A stretch of 64,000 nt of DNA from the NCBI GenBank assembly GCA_033782935.1, contig JAWQEG010000710.1, forward strand, positions 1,054,001 through 1,118,000. The letters run 5' to 3'. Position 1 is the first letter of the stretch, and each line of letters opens with the position of its first letter. The notes beneath the pieces are model-generated. The model saw only the letters and a program-made list of their open reading frames with translations, ran no database searches and was not told the DNA's origin. Below, piece after piece: positions 56,301-64,000 of this stretch. The stretch is from Petrolisthes cinctipes (lineage: Eukaryota > Arthropoda > Malacostraca > Decapoda > Porcellanidae). The position numbers and the translations under genes were made by a program.

Positions 56301-58580
56301 ACAGTCATTTATGGGGTGGTGGGTGTGTGGGTGTCATTATAGTTCTTGGACTGTAAATATCAACAGTCAATCATGGGGTGGTGGGTATGTGGGTGTCATT
56401 GCAGTGCTTGAACTGTAAATATAAACCGTCATTCATGGGGTGGTGGGTGTGTGGGTGTCTTTAAAGTGTTTTTATTGTAAATAACAACAGTCATTTATAT
56501 GGTGATGGGTGTCATTAGAGTGCTTGGACTGTAAATATCAACAGTCATTCATGGAGTGGTGGGTGTGTTGGTGTCATTACAGTGCTTGGACTGTAAATAT
56601 CAACCATAATGCATGGGATGGTAGGTGTGGGGCATCATTACAGTGATTTGACTGTAAATATCAACAGTCATTCATGGGGTGGTGGGGGTGAGGGTGCCAT
56701 TACAGTGTTTGGACAGTAAATATCAGTAACAACTCATGGGGTTGTGGGTATGTGGGTGTCATTATAGTGCTTGAACTGTAAATATCAACAGTCATTCATG
56801 GAATGGTGGGTGTGTGGGTGTCATTACAGTGCTTGGACTGTAAATATCAAGTCATTCATAGGGTGGTGGGTGTGTGTGTCTTTAGTGCTTGAACTGTAAA
56901 TATCAACAGTGATTCATGGGGTGGTTGGTGGCATTATAGTGCTTGGACTGTTAATATCAACAGTCATTTTTGGGGTGTTGGGTGTTTGGGGGTCATTACA
57001 GTGCTTGGACTGTAAATATCAACAGTCAATCATGAGGTGGTGGGTGTGTGGGTGTCATTGCAGTGCTTGGACAGTATATATCAACAGTCATTCATGGGGT
57101 TGTGGGTGTGTGTGTGTCATTACAGTGATTCGACTGTAAATATCAACAGTCATTTATTGGGTTGTGGGTGTCATTAGAGTGCTTGGACTGTAAATATCAA
57201 CAGTCAATTATTGGGTGGTGGGTCTGTGCGTGTCATGACAGTGCTTGGACTGTAAATATCAACAGTCATTCATGGGGTTGTGAGTGTGTGGGTGTCATAG
57301 CAGTTCTTGGCCTGTAAATATCAACCATCATTCATTGGGCTGTGGGTGTGTGGGTGTCATTACAGTGCTGTGACTATAAATATTAACAGTCATTCATGTG
57401 GGGAAGGGTGTGTAGATGTCATTACAGTGCTTGGACTGTAAATATCAACAGTCATTCATAGGGTGGTGGGTGTGTGAGAGTCATACAGAGCTTGGAATAT
57501 AAATATCAACAGTCATTCATGAGGTGGTGGGTGTGTTGTTATCATTACAGTGTTTGGACTGTAAACATCAAAAGTCATTCTTGGGGTGGTGGGTGCGTAG
57601 GTGTCATTACAGTGCTGTTACTGTAAATATCAACAGTCATTTATCGGGTGGTGGGCATGTGGCTCTCTTTACAGTGCTTGGACTGTAAATATCAACAGTC
57701 AATCATGGGGTGGTGGGCCTATGGGTGTTATTACAGAGCTTGGACTGTAAATATCAACAGTCATTAATGGAGTTGTGGGTGTGTGAGCGTCATTACAGTA
57801 ATTGAACTGTAAAAATCAACAGTCATTCTTGGGGTTGTGGGTGTGTTGGTGTCATTACAGTGCTTAGACTGTAAATACCAACAGTCATTCATGAGGTGGT
57901 GGGTGTTTGGCTGTTATTACAGTGCTTGGACTGTAAATATCAACAGTCATCAATGGGGTGGTGGCTGTGTGAGTGTCATTATAGTGCTTGGACTGTAAAT
58001 ATCAACAGTCATTCATGGGGTAGAGGGTGTGTAAGTGTCATTACAGTGTTTTGATTGTAAATATCAACAGTCATTCATAGGGTGGTGGGTGTCATTAGAG
58101 TGCTTGGACTGTAAATATCAACAGTCACCATTTGGGTGGTTGGTGTGTGGGTGTCATTACAGTGTTTGGACTGTAAATATCAACTATAATTCATGGGGTT
58201 GGTGGGTGTGTGAGTGTCATTACAGTAATTGAACTGTAAAAATCAACAGTCATTCTTGGGGTTGTGGGCCTTTGCATGTCATTACAGTGATTGGACTGTA
58301 AATATCAACAGTCATTCATGGGGTGGTGGGGGTGAGGGTGTCATTACAGTGCTTGGACGGTAAATATCATTAACAATTCATGGGGTTGTGGGTATATGGG
58401 TGTCATTATAGTGCTTGAACTGAAAATATTAACAGTCATTTATGGGGTGGTGGGTGTGAGGGTGTCATTACAGTGCTTGGACTATATATATCAACCGTCA
58501 TTTATGGGGTGGTGTTGTGTGTGGGTTTCATTACAGTGCTTGGACTGTAAATATCAACAGTCATTCATAGGGTGGTGGGT
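50390..58580 (+). repeat. 4.82-kb composite HOR, two copies
   Basis: The block from about 50,390 (variant GGGAGTCATTACAGTGGTTTG) recurs from about 55,207; landmarks at 52,085 and 53,215 recur at 56,909 and 58,035 (offsets 4824 and 4820). The stretch 53.64-55.2 kb resembles 48.86-50.39 kb, so the HOR unit joins a tail of the 3.09-kb unit to a distinct block. The second copy ends near 58,580, after a monomer is dropped relative to 53,760-53,820. Copies look about 98-99% identical in the parts compared. Confidence 0.8.
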
Positions 58581-58693
58581 GTGTTGTTATCATTACAGTG
58601 TTTGGACTGTAAACATCAAAAGTCATTCTTGGTGTGGTGGGTGCGTAGGTGTCATTACAGTGCTTAGACTGTAAATATCAACAGTCATTTATT

Positions 58694-58703
58694 GGGGGGG
58701 GGG
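58694..58703 (+). repeat. G10 homopolymer inside a monomer
   Basis: Ten consecutive G residues replace the usual GGGTGGTGGG pattern. It is the longest homopolymer I noticed in the satellite and lies just before the (GT)n expansion. Confidence 0.9.
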
Positions 58704-58739
58704 CATGTGGCTGTCTTTACAGTGCTTGGACTGTAAATA

Positions 58740-60511
58740 TCAAGTCATTCATGGGGTGGTGTGTGTGTGTGTGTGTGTGTCATTAGTGCATGGACTGTAA
58801 ATATCAACAGTCATTCATGAGGTGGTGGGTGGCATTACAGTGCTTGGACTGTAAATATCAACAGTCATTTATGGAGTGCAGGGTGTGTGGGTGTCATTAC
58901 AGTGCTTGGACTGTAAATATCAACAGTCATTCATGGGTTGATGAGTTTTTGGGTGTCATTACAGTGCTTGGATTGTAAATATCAACAGTCATTCATGGGG
59001 TGGTGGGTTTGTGGGTGTCATTATAGTGCTTAGACTGTAAATATCAAGTCATTAATGGGGTTGTGGGTGTGTGCATGTCATTACAGTTAATAGACTGTAA
59101 ATATAAACAGTCATTTATGGGGTGGTGGGTGTGTGGGTGTTAATACAGTGCTTGAACTGTAAATATCAACAGTCATTCATGGGGTGGTGGGTGTGTGGGT
59201 GTCATTACAGTGGTTGGATTGTAAATATCAACAGTCATTAATAGGGTGGTGGGTGTCATTAGAGTGCTTGAACTGGAAATATCAACAGTCATTCATGGGT
59301 TGTGAGGGTGTCATTAGAGTGCTTGGACTGTAAATATCAACAGTCATTCATGGTGTGGTGGGTGTGTGGGTGTCATGACAGTGCTTGGACTGTAAATATC
59401 AACAGTCAGTCATGGGGTGGTGAGTGTGTGGGTGTCATTGCAGTGCTTGAACTATAAATATCAACAGCAATTCATGGGGTGGTGGGTCTGTGGGTGTCAT
59501 TACAGTATTTTGATTGTAAATATCAACAGTCATTCATAGGGTGGTGGGTGTCATTAGAGTGCTTGGACTGTAAATATCAACAGTCATTGATGGGTTGATG
59601 GGTGTGTGGGTGTAATTACAGTGGTTGGACTGTAAATATCAACCATAATTCATGGGGTAGTGGGTGTTGGGGTGTCATTACAGTGCTTTGACTGTAAATA
59701 TCAATAGTCATTCATGGGGTCGTGCATGTGAGGGTGACATTACAGTGCTTGGACTGTAAATATCAACAGTCATTCATGGGTTGGTGGGTGTGTGGGTGTC
59801 ATTATAGTGTTTGGACTGTAAATATCACCAGTCATTCATGGGGTGGTGGGTGTGTGGGTGTCATTACAGTGCTTGGACTGTAAAAATCATGTCATTAATG
59901 GGGTGGTGGGTTTGTGTGTGTCATTAGTGCTTGGACTGTAAATATCAACAGTCATTTATGGGGTGGTGGGTGGCATTACAATGCTTGGACTGTAAATATC
60001 AACAGTCATTCATGGGTTGTGTGGGTGTCTTTACAGAGCTTGGACTGTAAATATCAACAGTCATTCATGAGGTGGTGGGTGTGTGGGTATCATTACAGTA
60101 CTTGGACTGTAAATATCAACAGTCATTCATTAGGTGGTGGGTGTGTGGATGTCATTCCAGTGCTTGGACTGTAAATATCAACCATCATTCATGAGGTGGT
60201 GGGTGTGTCGGTGTCATTACAGTGCTTGGACTGTAAATATCAACAGTCATTCATGGGGTGGTGGGTGTGTGAGTGTCATTACACTTCTTGGACTGTATAT
60301 ATAAACAGTCATTCATAGTGGTGTGGGTGTGTGGGTTTCATTACAGTGCTTGGGCTGTAAATATCAACAGTCATTCACGGGATTCTGGGTGTGTGAGTGT
60401 CATTACAATGCTTGGACTGTAAATATCAACAGTCATTCATGAGGTGGTGGGTGTGTGGGTGTCATTACAGTGCTTGAACTGTAATTATCAACAGTCATTA
60501 ATGGGGTGGTG
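58740..60511 (+). repeat. Monomeric right edge of the array
   Basis: The units remain recognisable to the last one, which ends in ATTAATGGGGTGGTG at 60,511, but I find no multi-kilobase copy of this stretch elsewhere in the window. Private variants accumulate, for example TAAAAATCATGTCATT near 59,882 and TTCACGGGATTCTGG near 60,374. Less homogenised edges are expected where unequal exchange is rarer. Confidence 0.7.
58758..58780 (+). repeat. (GT)n microsatellite inside a monomer
   Basis: About eleven GT dinucleotides replace the usual GGTGGGTGTGTGGGTGT portion of one unit. The short GTGTGT tract that each monomer already contains is the likely seed for slippage. Confidence 0.92.
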
Positions 60512-61896
60512 CAAATAAGTCCATCTAAACATTTTGGTTTTGATAAAATATTTTCAAAATTAATTGAAGACTTGAAGGAACTTGAGAACAACGGCATTCA
60601 AATTAATAATGATAATTTGAAGGGGACACTATATTGCATTACTTGGGATAACTTGGGGTCTCATGGCATTGGTGCTTTTACAGAAAATTTTTGTAGATAT
60701 TGTAACATAACCCTAAAAGAATTTCTTACTGACCCTGTGCATGTTGGTGTAATGTAATACATTAGCAATACAACAACTTAAAAACGAGAACACTGTCAAA
60801 ATTTTAAATAATGTCATAGGTATTATATTTAATTATCCATTCAATGCACTGAAATATTATCATGTCTGCAAAGCAGGTTTTCCACCATGCCTGGGTCATG
60901 ACATTTTTTAGGGTGTTGGTGATTATAACGTTGCTCTGATATTGAAGAATTTAGTAAATGAAAAGAGATGGCTAACTTATGCAGAACTTAATCAGTGTAT
61001 AATTATGTTTCTTTATCGTGGTACAGATGCTGCCTCAATGCCATGTCAAGTAAATACTTCAGGTACTAAATTAGGTGGTCAGGCTACACAAAACTGGTGT
61101 TTAATCAGGCTGTTGCCTGTTATAATATATGGCAAAATTGTTGATGCTAATGATCCTGTTTGGCAGTTGTTCCTGTTATTACGTAACATTACTGAAATAA
61201 TCTGTGCCCCAAAGTTTGACGACTCTGACCTAGCATATCTAGCAATACTTAATAATGAATATTTAGAAGACAGACAAAGAATTTTTTCAAATGACAAACT
61301 GAGGCCAAAGCATCATTTTCTAAAACATTATCCAAACCTAATTTTGCTGTTTGGCCCATTAATTCGGTTGTGGACATTACGCTTTGAAAGCAAGCACTGC
61401 TAATTCAAAGGATGCATTAAAAGTGCCCATTCCTTCAAGAATGTGTATCAGACCATGAGTGAAAAACATCAGTTATTACAAGCATACAAACAGGCCAGTT
61501 CATATTTTTCCCACTGATATAGAGGTTGTAAAAAACATTTTGTTAATCTCAGATACATAAAGTTCAGATATTAAAAAAGCCTTAATGATGTGTCAGATTA
61601 CTGAAGGTGCAGAAGTTAGCTTGGAAGTGACAATAATGGGGACTCCATACAAGAAGGGACACTATGTGGTGTTAAGTAAATGTGAACAGGGTATAATGTT
61701 AGGTGAGATTCAGTTCATAATATTGAACTCCTGTACACAAGCATACTTTTTAGTAAAAAAATTCACAGAACAGATTTCCAAGGAGTTGCAATTATCTACA
61801 GTATTGAACACCTTCCTATGCTCTTCCTTTAAATGTACAGAATTTTCTAAACTCCTAGATTATTACCCACTGGTTGACTACAAAAGAGGAAAATAA
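60512..61896 (+). pseudogene. Decayed transposon-type protein gene, N-terminal part missing
   Basis: Three collinear reading-frame pieces resemble a long uncharacterised protein family that recurs in fish and arthropod genomes, which I associate with DNA transposons (tnp2/DUF4218-like; the family name is from memory and uncertain). The first piece (60,512-60,750) includes DNLGSHGIGAFTENF and CRYC. The second (about 60,753-61,514) includes YYHVCKAGFPPCLGHD, LGGQATQNWCLIRLLPV, DPVWQLFLLLR and LRPKHHFLKHYPN, with LIRLWTLRFESKH and KNVYQTMSEKHQLLQAY further on. The third (61,510-61,896) includes YKKGHYVVLSKCEQG, GEIQFIILN and LLDYYPLVDYKRG. Breaks: a frameshift between 60,741 and 60,759, TAG at 60,909-60,911, TAA at 61,401-61,403, a frameshift at the T run 61,505-61,509, TAA at 61,558-61,560 and TAA at 61,894-61,896. 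No start codon is present: the frame enters from the satellite at the junction. Past the last stop, another frame reads IIVDPTQTQYICIRLP up to a possible splice donor (AAG/GTAATT, 61,955), so the gene may once have continued. Confidence 0.75.
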
Positions 61897-62084
61897 TTGT
61901 TGATCCCACTCAAACACAATATATCTGCATAAGACTTCCAAGAAAATTGAAAAGGTAATTTAAAGATTATAATTCTATATTCATGTAGACCATTAGATTT
62001 CCTGTACAGTACTGTATACCAGTACTACAGTACATTATATTCATCTCCTTTCCCTGGGGCATGATTTCAAGAAAATGACAAAAG

Positions 62085-62247
62085 GTTGAACTGAAATGGA
62101 AGTTAAATGTTAAAGTTCCATACAAAAGATTAAAACATTCTGAACTGGAATTGGTTGTAGCTAAGGACCATGATGGTTATGAAGCTGATGACAGTGATAG
62201 TGATACTTGTAGTACAAGTAGTAGAGAGACAGTGATTTACATGACAG
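62085..62247 (+). other. Possible orphan exon, acidic Ser/Asp-rich
   Basis: A frame open from 62,079 to 62,345 reads WKLNVKVPYKRLKHSELEL, then VVAKDHDGYEADDSDSDTC. It could be an exon: AG at 62,083-62,084 upstream and CAG/GTAAAG at 62,247-62,248 downstream. The basic-to-acidic pattern looks more protein-like than the surrounding AT-rich DNA. The intron phase does not fit a simple join to the possible donor at 61,955, and the polypyrimidine tract is weak. I cannot assign a function. Confidence 0.25.
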
Positions 62248-62252
62248 GTAAA

Positions 62253-62266
62253 GTACAGTACTGTAC
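62253..62266. repeat. Perfect 14-bp palindrome
   Basis: GTACAGTACTGTAC is its own reverse complement. Its inner 12 bases also occur at 62,005-62,016, where they are followed by the imperfect echo CAGTACTACAGTAC. Confidence 0.85.
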
Positions 62267-62879
62267 CATATGCACTGTAATTATGAAAACTGCTTATATG
62301 AGTAATGTACAGCATACTAAAGTAACTCCACTTCTCTACCTTTAATTGTGTTCTACATTGAATTTTTTACACAAAAATCATAAGTAAAATGAAAATGGTT
62401 AAATGACTTCTGTAAACTGGGGTTCGACTTCCCTGAGCTCAGCTAGCTAAGTTAAACTGTTCTAATGAGATATGGTAGGCCTATGTGCAGTTATGGTAAC
62501 TTACTTCCTTGTTTTGGATCATTATGGGTTTAATCTAGCAGTAGCTGTTTCATTTTCTAATTATTTTCTAATTATCAGAGACTGGATTGATAGATTTATT
62601 TATTGATGCTATTAGGCATCTGGCGGCGCAACAGCAATGGTCATATACCGCCCAACATAAAATGGTCATCTACATCATTAATAAAATATGTAAAAAGATT
62701 AAATAATTTTCACTACCTCGAAAGGGAGAAGCAGCATGAATAAAACCCACATCTTCCAAAAAATCATATATTAATGAAATAACCTACTTAAGTTAGATAT
62801 ATAAAAGAATTGAAATATTAACGAAAGAAACATTAAACTCTAACTACCAACAAATAAATAGCCATAAACACAATAAAAT

Positions 62880-63722
62880 TCACAATTTGTGGAGAAGGCC
62901 AGCCTCCTCCACATACGAGAGGGTGTTCCCTCCCACACCACAAGCCTCCTCCCCGAGGACCTGAGAGAGACTGTAAGAACCGTCACCCTCCTGGTACTCA
63001 GAGAGGTGCCTACGACGAAGGTCACCAAGGCTGGGACACTCAACAATAAGATGCCGCACTGTCAAAGGGACCAGACAATCATCACAGTAGGGAGGGTGAG
63101 CCCTCTCCATTAAAAAGCCATGAGTCAATAATGTGTGGTCAATGCGCAGACGGACAAGAGCCGTCTCCCACCGGCAGGACAGGCCACTGTAGCTCCACAA
63201 ACCAAGGTGCTGACGGATGTCGCGGAGCTTGTTAGCCCCGACGGCATCCCATCTGTCCTGCCAGCAGGAACAAACAGTAGCATCTATGTAGGGTCGAAGG
63301 TCCACTGCAGGAACAGGATGATGCCTGGCAGGAGGCCGGGAATTGGAGACCGCAGCCTTAGCCAGGGCGTCAGCCCGCTCATTCCCATCAACACCCACAT
63401 GGGCCGGGACCCAACAACAAGTGACTTTGTGGCCACGACGACCCAGGAGGACAAGCCACTCAAGAATGGCCAACACCAGGGGATGGGAAGAGTTAAAATT
63501 ACACAAGGCCTGCAAGGCACTACAGGAATCGCTAAAAATAGTAAACGGAGGCTGAGGGAGAGTAAAAATTACTTGGAGGGCATATAAAATAGCCGAGAGC
63601 TCAGCAGTAAAAATTGACATGACAAAAGGGAGCCTGCCGCCACGGCAAAAGTCAGGAAAGACAACTCCAAAGCCAACTTCAGCATCAGACTTTGACCCAT
63701 CAGTGTACACGAGTGAAGGCAT
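62880..63722 (-). CDS. Retrotransposon ORF2 C-terminal part: RNase H and zinc knuckle
   Basis: This 280-residue reading frame encodes a ribonuclease H domain that would degrade the RNA strand of the RNA-DNA hybrid during element copying. Numbered from the first Met of the frame, the acidic residues are D8 (in YTDGSK), E41 (in FTAELSAI), D65 (in IFSDS) and D118 (in GNERADALAK), with H108 in the WVPAHVGVDG loop, so the catalytic set is complete. After a linker, C213, C216, H224 and C229 form a C-x2-C-x7-H-x4-C pattern typical of the C-terminus of such ORF2 proteins. The frame ends with TGA at 62,880-62,882. The Met is not a true start: a TAG lies two codons upstream in this frame, and the natural upstream coding sequence is in another frame (63,700-64,000), so this copy is frameshifted and probably inactive. 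Confidence 0.85.
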   Translation of the reverse strand: MPSLVYTDGSKSDAEVGFGVVFPDFCRGGRLPFVMSIFTAELSAILYALQVIFTLPQPPFTIFSDSCSALQALCNFNSSHPLVLAILEWLVLLGRRGHKVTCCWVPAHVGVDGNERADALAKAAVSNSRPPARHHPVPAVDLRPYIDATVCSCWQDRWDAVGANKLRDIRQHLGLWSYSGLSCRWETALVRLRIDHTLLTHGFLMERAHPPYCDDCLVPLTVRHLIVECPSLGDLRRRHLSEYQEGDGSYSLSQVLGEEACGVGGNTLSYVEEAGLLHKL

Positions 63723-64000
63723 GTTCTAAAAAGAGGGAACGAGCCACTGGAGGAGAAAGAGATTCCTTCTTGTCTGTAAAGCAGGTGCAGGGAAAAACTT
63801 CTGGAAAAAGCCATGGAGCCACCCTGGGGACCCTCACAGGACAAATCTGTAAGTCATCAATGCCCATCTCCTCCATAGCCTTCCTGACCTGGAAGCCAAA
63901 GGGCCATGGTGTACGAGAATGTAAAAGGTAGTACTGAGACATGATATCAGATGACACCGCCAAGCAGGGAAGGGAGTCAGGAAGTCGATGTAATCGATGC
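63700..64000 (-). pseudogene. Retrotransposon ORF2 upstream part (linker before RNase H), frameshifted
   Basis: The frame is open from the window edge and reads LPDSLPCLAVSSDIMSQYYL, then LLHSRTPWPFGFQVRKAMEE, ending in SLFLEHAFTRVH at a TGA (63,700-63,702). Its position just before the YTDGSK motif and its residue pattern match the stretch between the reverse transcriptase and RNase H in this element type. Moving to the RNase H frame needs one extra or two missing bases somewhere between 63,700 and 63,728. The rest of ORF2 lies beyond the window. Confidence 0.7.

Larger units (their letters stand above)
1..60511 (+). repeat. 62-bp GT-rich satellite array with higher-order repeats
   Basis: One repeat family fills the interval head to tail in a single orientation, with no unrelated insertion seen. 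The consensus unit is 62 bp with 13 A, 20 T, 21 G and 8 C. Its AT-rich half contains CAGTGCTTGGACTGTAAATA followed by TCAACAGTCATTCAT; its G-rich half is GGGGTGGTGGGTGTGTGGG followed by TGTCATTA. Length variants of 54-60 bp mostly lack GTGTGTGG or part of it in the G-rich half. Recurrent point variants include ACTATAAATA, ACTGAAAATA, ACTCTAAATA, GATTGTAAATA, AACCATAATGC and AAAATCCATTC; these are markers for higher-order copies. The array starts before the window and stops at about 60,511. A centromeric or pericentromeric heterochromatin role is possible but nothing in the sequence proves it. Confidence 0.98.
61897..62593. other. AT-rich flank with short palindromes
   Basis: Apart from the possible exon I see no gene. 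Two related palindromes stand out: TACAGTACTGTA at 62,005-62,016 and GTACAGTACTGTAC at 62,253-62,266. The rest, including 62,346-62,593, is AT-rich sequence with no open frame worth calling and no satellite monomer. Confidence 0.6.
62594..64000 (-). mobile_element. Non-LTR retrotransposon (LINE), 3' end, minus strand
   Basis: Read on the minus strand, the element enters from the right edge of the window in an ORF2 linker region, continues through an RNase H domain and a C-terminal zinc-knuckle-like region, and ends in a 3' untranslated stretch (62,879 down to about 62,594) that finishes with an AATAAATAAAT tail. ORF2 carrying RNase H with a short repetitive A-rich tail fits the I/Jockey/R1-like group; I cannot settle the clade without the reverse transcriptase domain. 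The 5' part is outside the window, so a target-site duplication cannot be checked. The whole tail is AT-rich and the 3' end is placed to within about 10 bases. Confidence 0.85.

Noticed and set aside
659..60174. Dozens of plus-strand open frames of 60-137 residues with repeated peptide motifs such as SLQCLDCKYQQSFMGWW
   Set aside because: They are by-products of the repeat. The unit has one main stop (TAA in ACTGTAAAT) and 62 is not a multiple of 3, so the frame rotates and stays open for about three units; longer ones use units where the TAA is mutated. Many begin with TTG or GTG rather than ATG. No sign of coding selection or gene structure.
1..60511. CRISPR-like regular repeats
   Set aside because: There are no unique spacers between conserved repeats; the whole unit is repeated, and the setting is eukaryotic.
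1..60511. Lack of minus-strand open frames read as a sign of plus-strand coding
   Set aside because: The reverse complement of each unit holds several stops (TAATGA, TGAATGA, TGTTGA) covering its frames, which fully explains the asymmetry.
1..60511. True telomere array
   Set aside because: The unit is 62 bp with a conserved non-G half, and there is no TTAGG or TTAGGG tandem run; only the G-rich half looks telomere-like.
60506..60511. Start codon of the first pseudogene segment at 60,506
   Set aside because: The codon is GTG inside the last satellite unit; the frame is only accidentally open across the junction, so no true start is present.
61079..61297. Minus-strand 72-codon frame within the pseudogene
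   Set aside because: It is antisense to the segment carrying the conserved NWCLIRLLPV and DPVWQLFLLLR motifs, so it is a shadow.
62130..62315. Minus-strand 61-codon frame in the AT-rich flank
   Set aside because: It has low-complexity composition and no motif, and is antisense to the possible acidic exon.
62840..63844. Other minus-strand frames within the retrotransposon (62,840-63,046; 63,284-63,520; 63,569-63,844)
   Set aside because: They overlap the RNase H frame in a different phase and lack its motifs.
62889..63931. Plus-strand open frames overlapping the retrotransposon (62,889-63,113; 63,135-63,587; 63,343-63,555; 63,692-63,931)
   Set aside because: They lie opposite the minus-strand RNase H/linker frames, have no recognisable domain and are shadows.

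Overview
The window is eukaryotic. About 94% of it (1-60,511) is one uninterrupted head-to-tail satellite array. A short gene-poor flank follows, holding a decayed transposon-type gene (60,512-61,896) and, on the minus strand, the 3' end of a non-LTR retrotransposon (about 62,594-64,000). I see no bacterial operon signals, no tRNA or rRNA gene and no intact host gene. The retrotransposon's RNase H/zinc-knuckle protein and the pseudogene family resemble elements I associate with arthropods, most of all decapod crustaceans. That assignment comes from memory of these families, not from a search.

The satellite monomer is 62 bp. An exact consensus copy lies at 8208-8269, and shorter 54-60 bp variants lose bases mainly in the GT-rich half. 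At about 61 bp per unit the window holds roughly 1,000 monomers (estimated from length, not counted), all in the same orientation. The monomer has two halves: an AT-rich half carrying three alternating ACAGT/ACTGT elements that can form two mutually exclusive hairpins, and a G-rich half with four G runs. The plus strand has 21 G against 8 C per consensus unit.

The array is built as domains of higher-order repeats (HORs) with different periods. Domain A (1 to about 9,700) has a period near 2.79 kb. A 7-monomer local duplication lies near 10.7-11.4 kb. Domain B (about 13-24.5 kb) has periods of 2.33-2.97 kb. An 8.67-kb tandem duplication follows (about 20.2-28.7 and 28.9-36.6 kb), then a very recent 3.8-kb tandem duplication (34.7-42.35 kb). 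Next come a stretch without a partner in the window (42.36-44.3 kb), a 3.09-kb duplication (44.3-50.4 kb) and a 4.82-kb composite HOR (about 48.9-58.6 kb). The last 1.8 kb shows no HOR. Copies differ by whole-monomer insertions and deletions in register, which indicates repeated unequal exchange or slippage. The array runs off the left edge of the window.

The array's right edge cuts directly into the coding sequence of the decayed gene, so the part encoding the protein's N-terminal portion is absent and the satellite replaces it. The remaining 1.4 kb carries several stops and frameshifts. Beyond it is about 0.7 kb of AT-rich DNA with two 12-14 bp palindromes whose half-site matches the satellite hairpin arm, then the retrotransposon, which itself carries a frameshift. 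The satellite open frames are by-products of the 62-bp period and I do not call them as genes.
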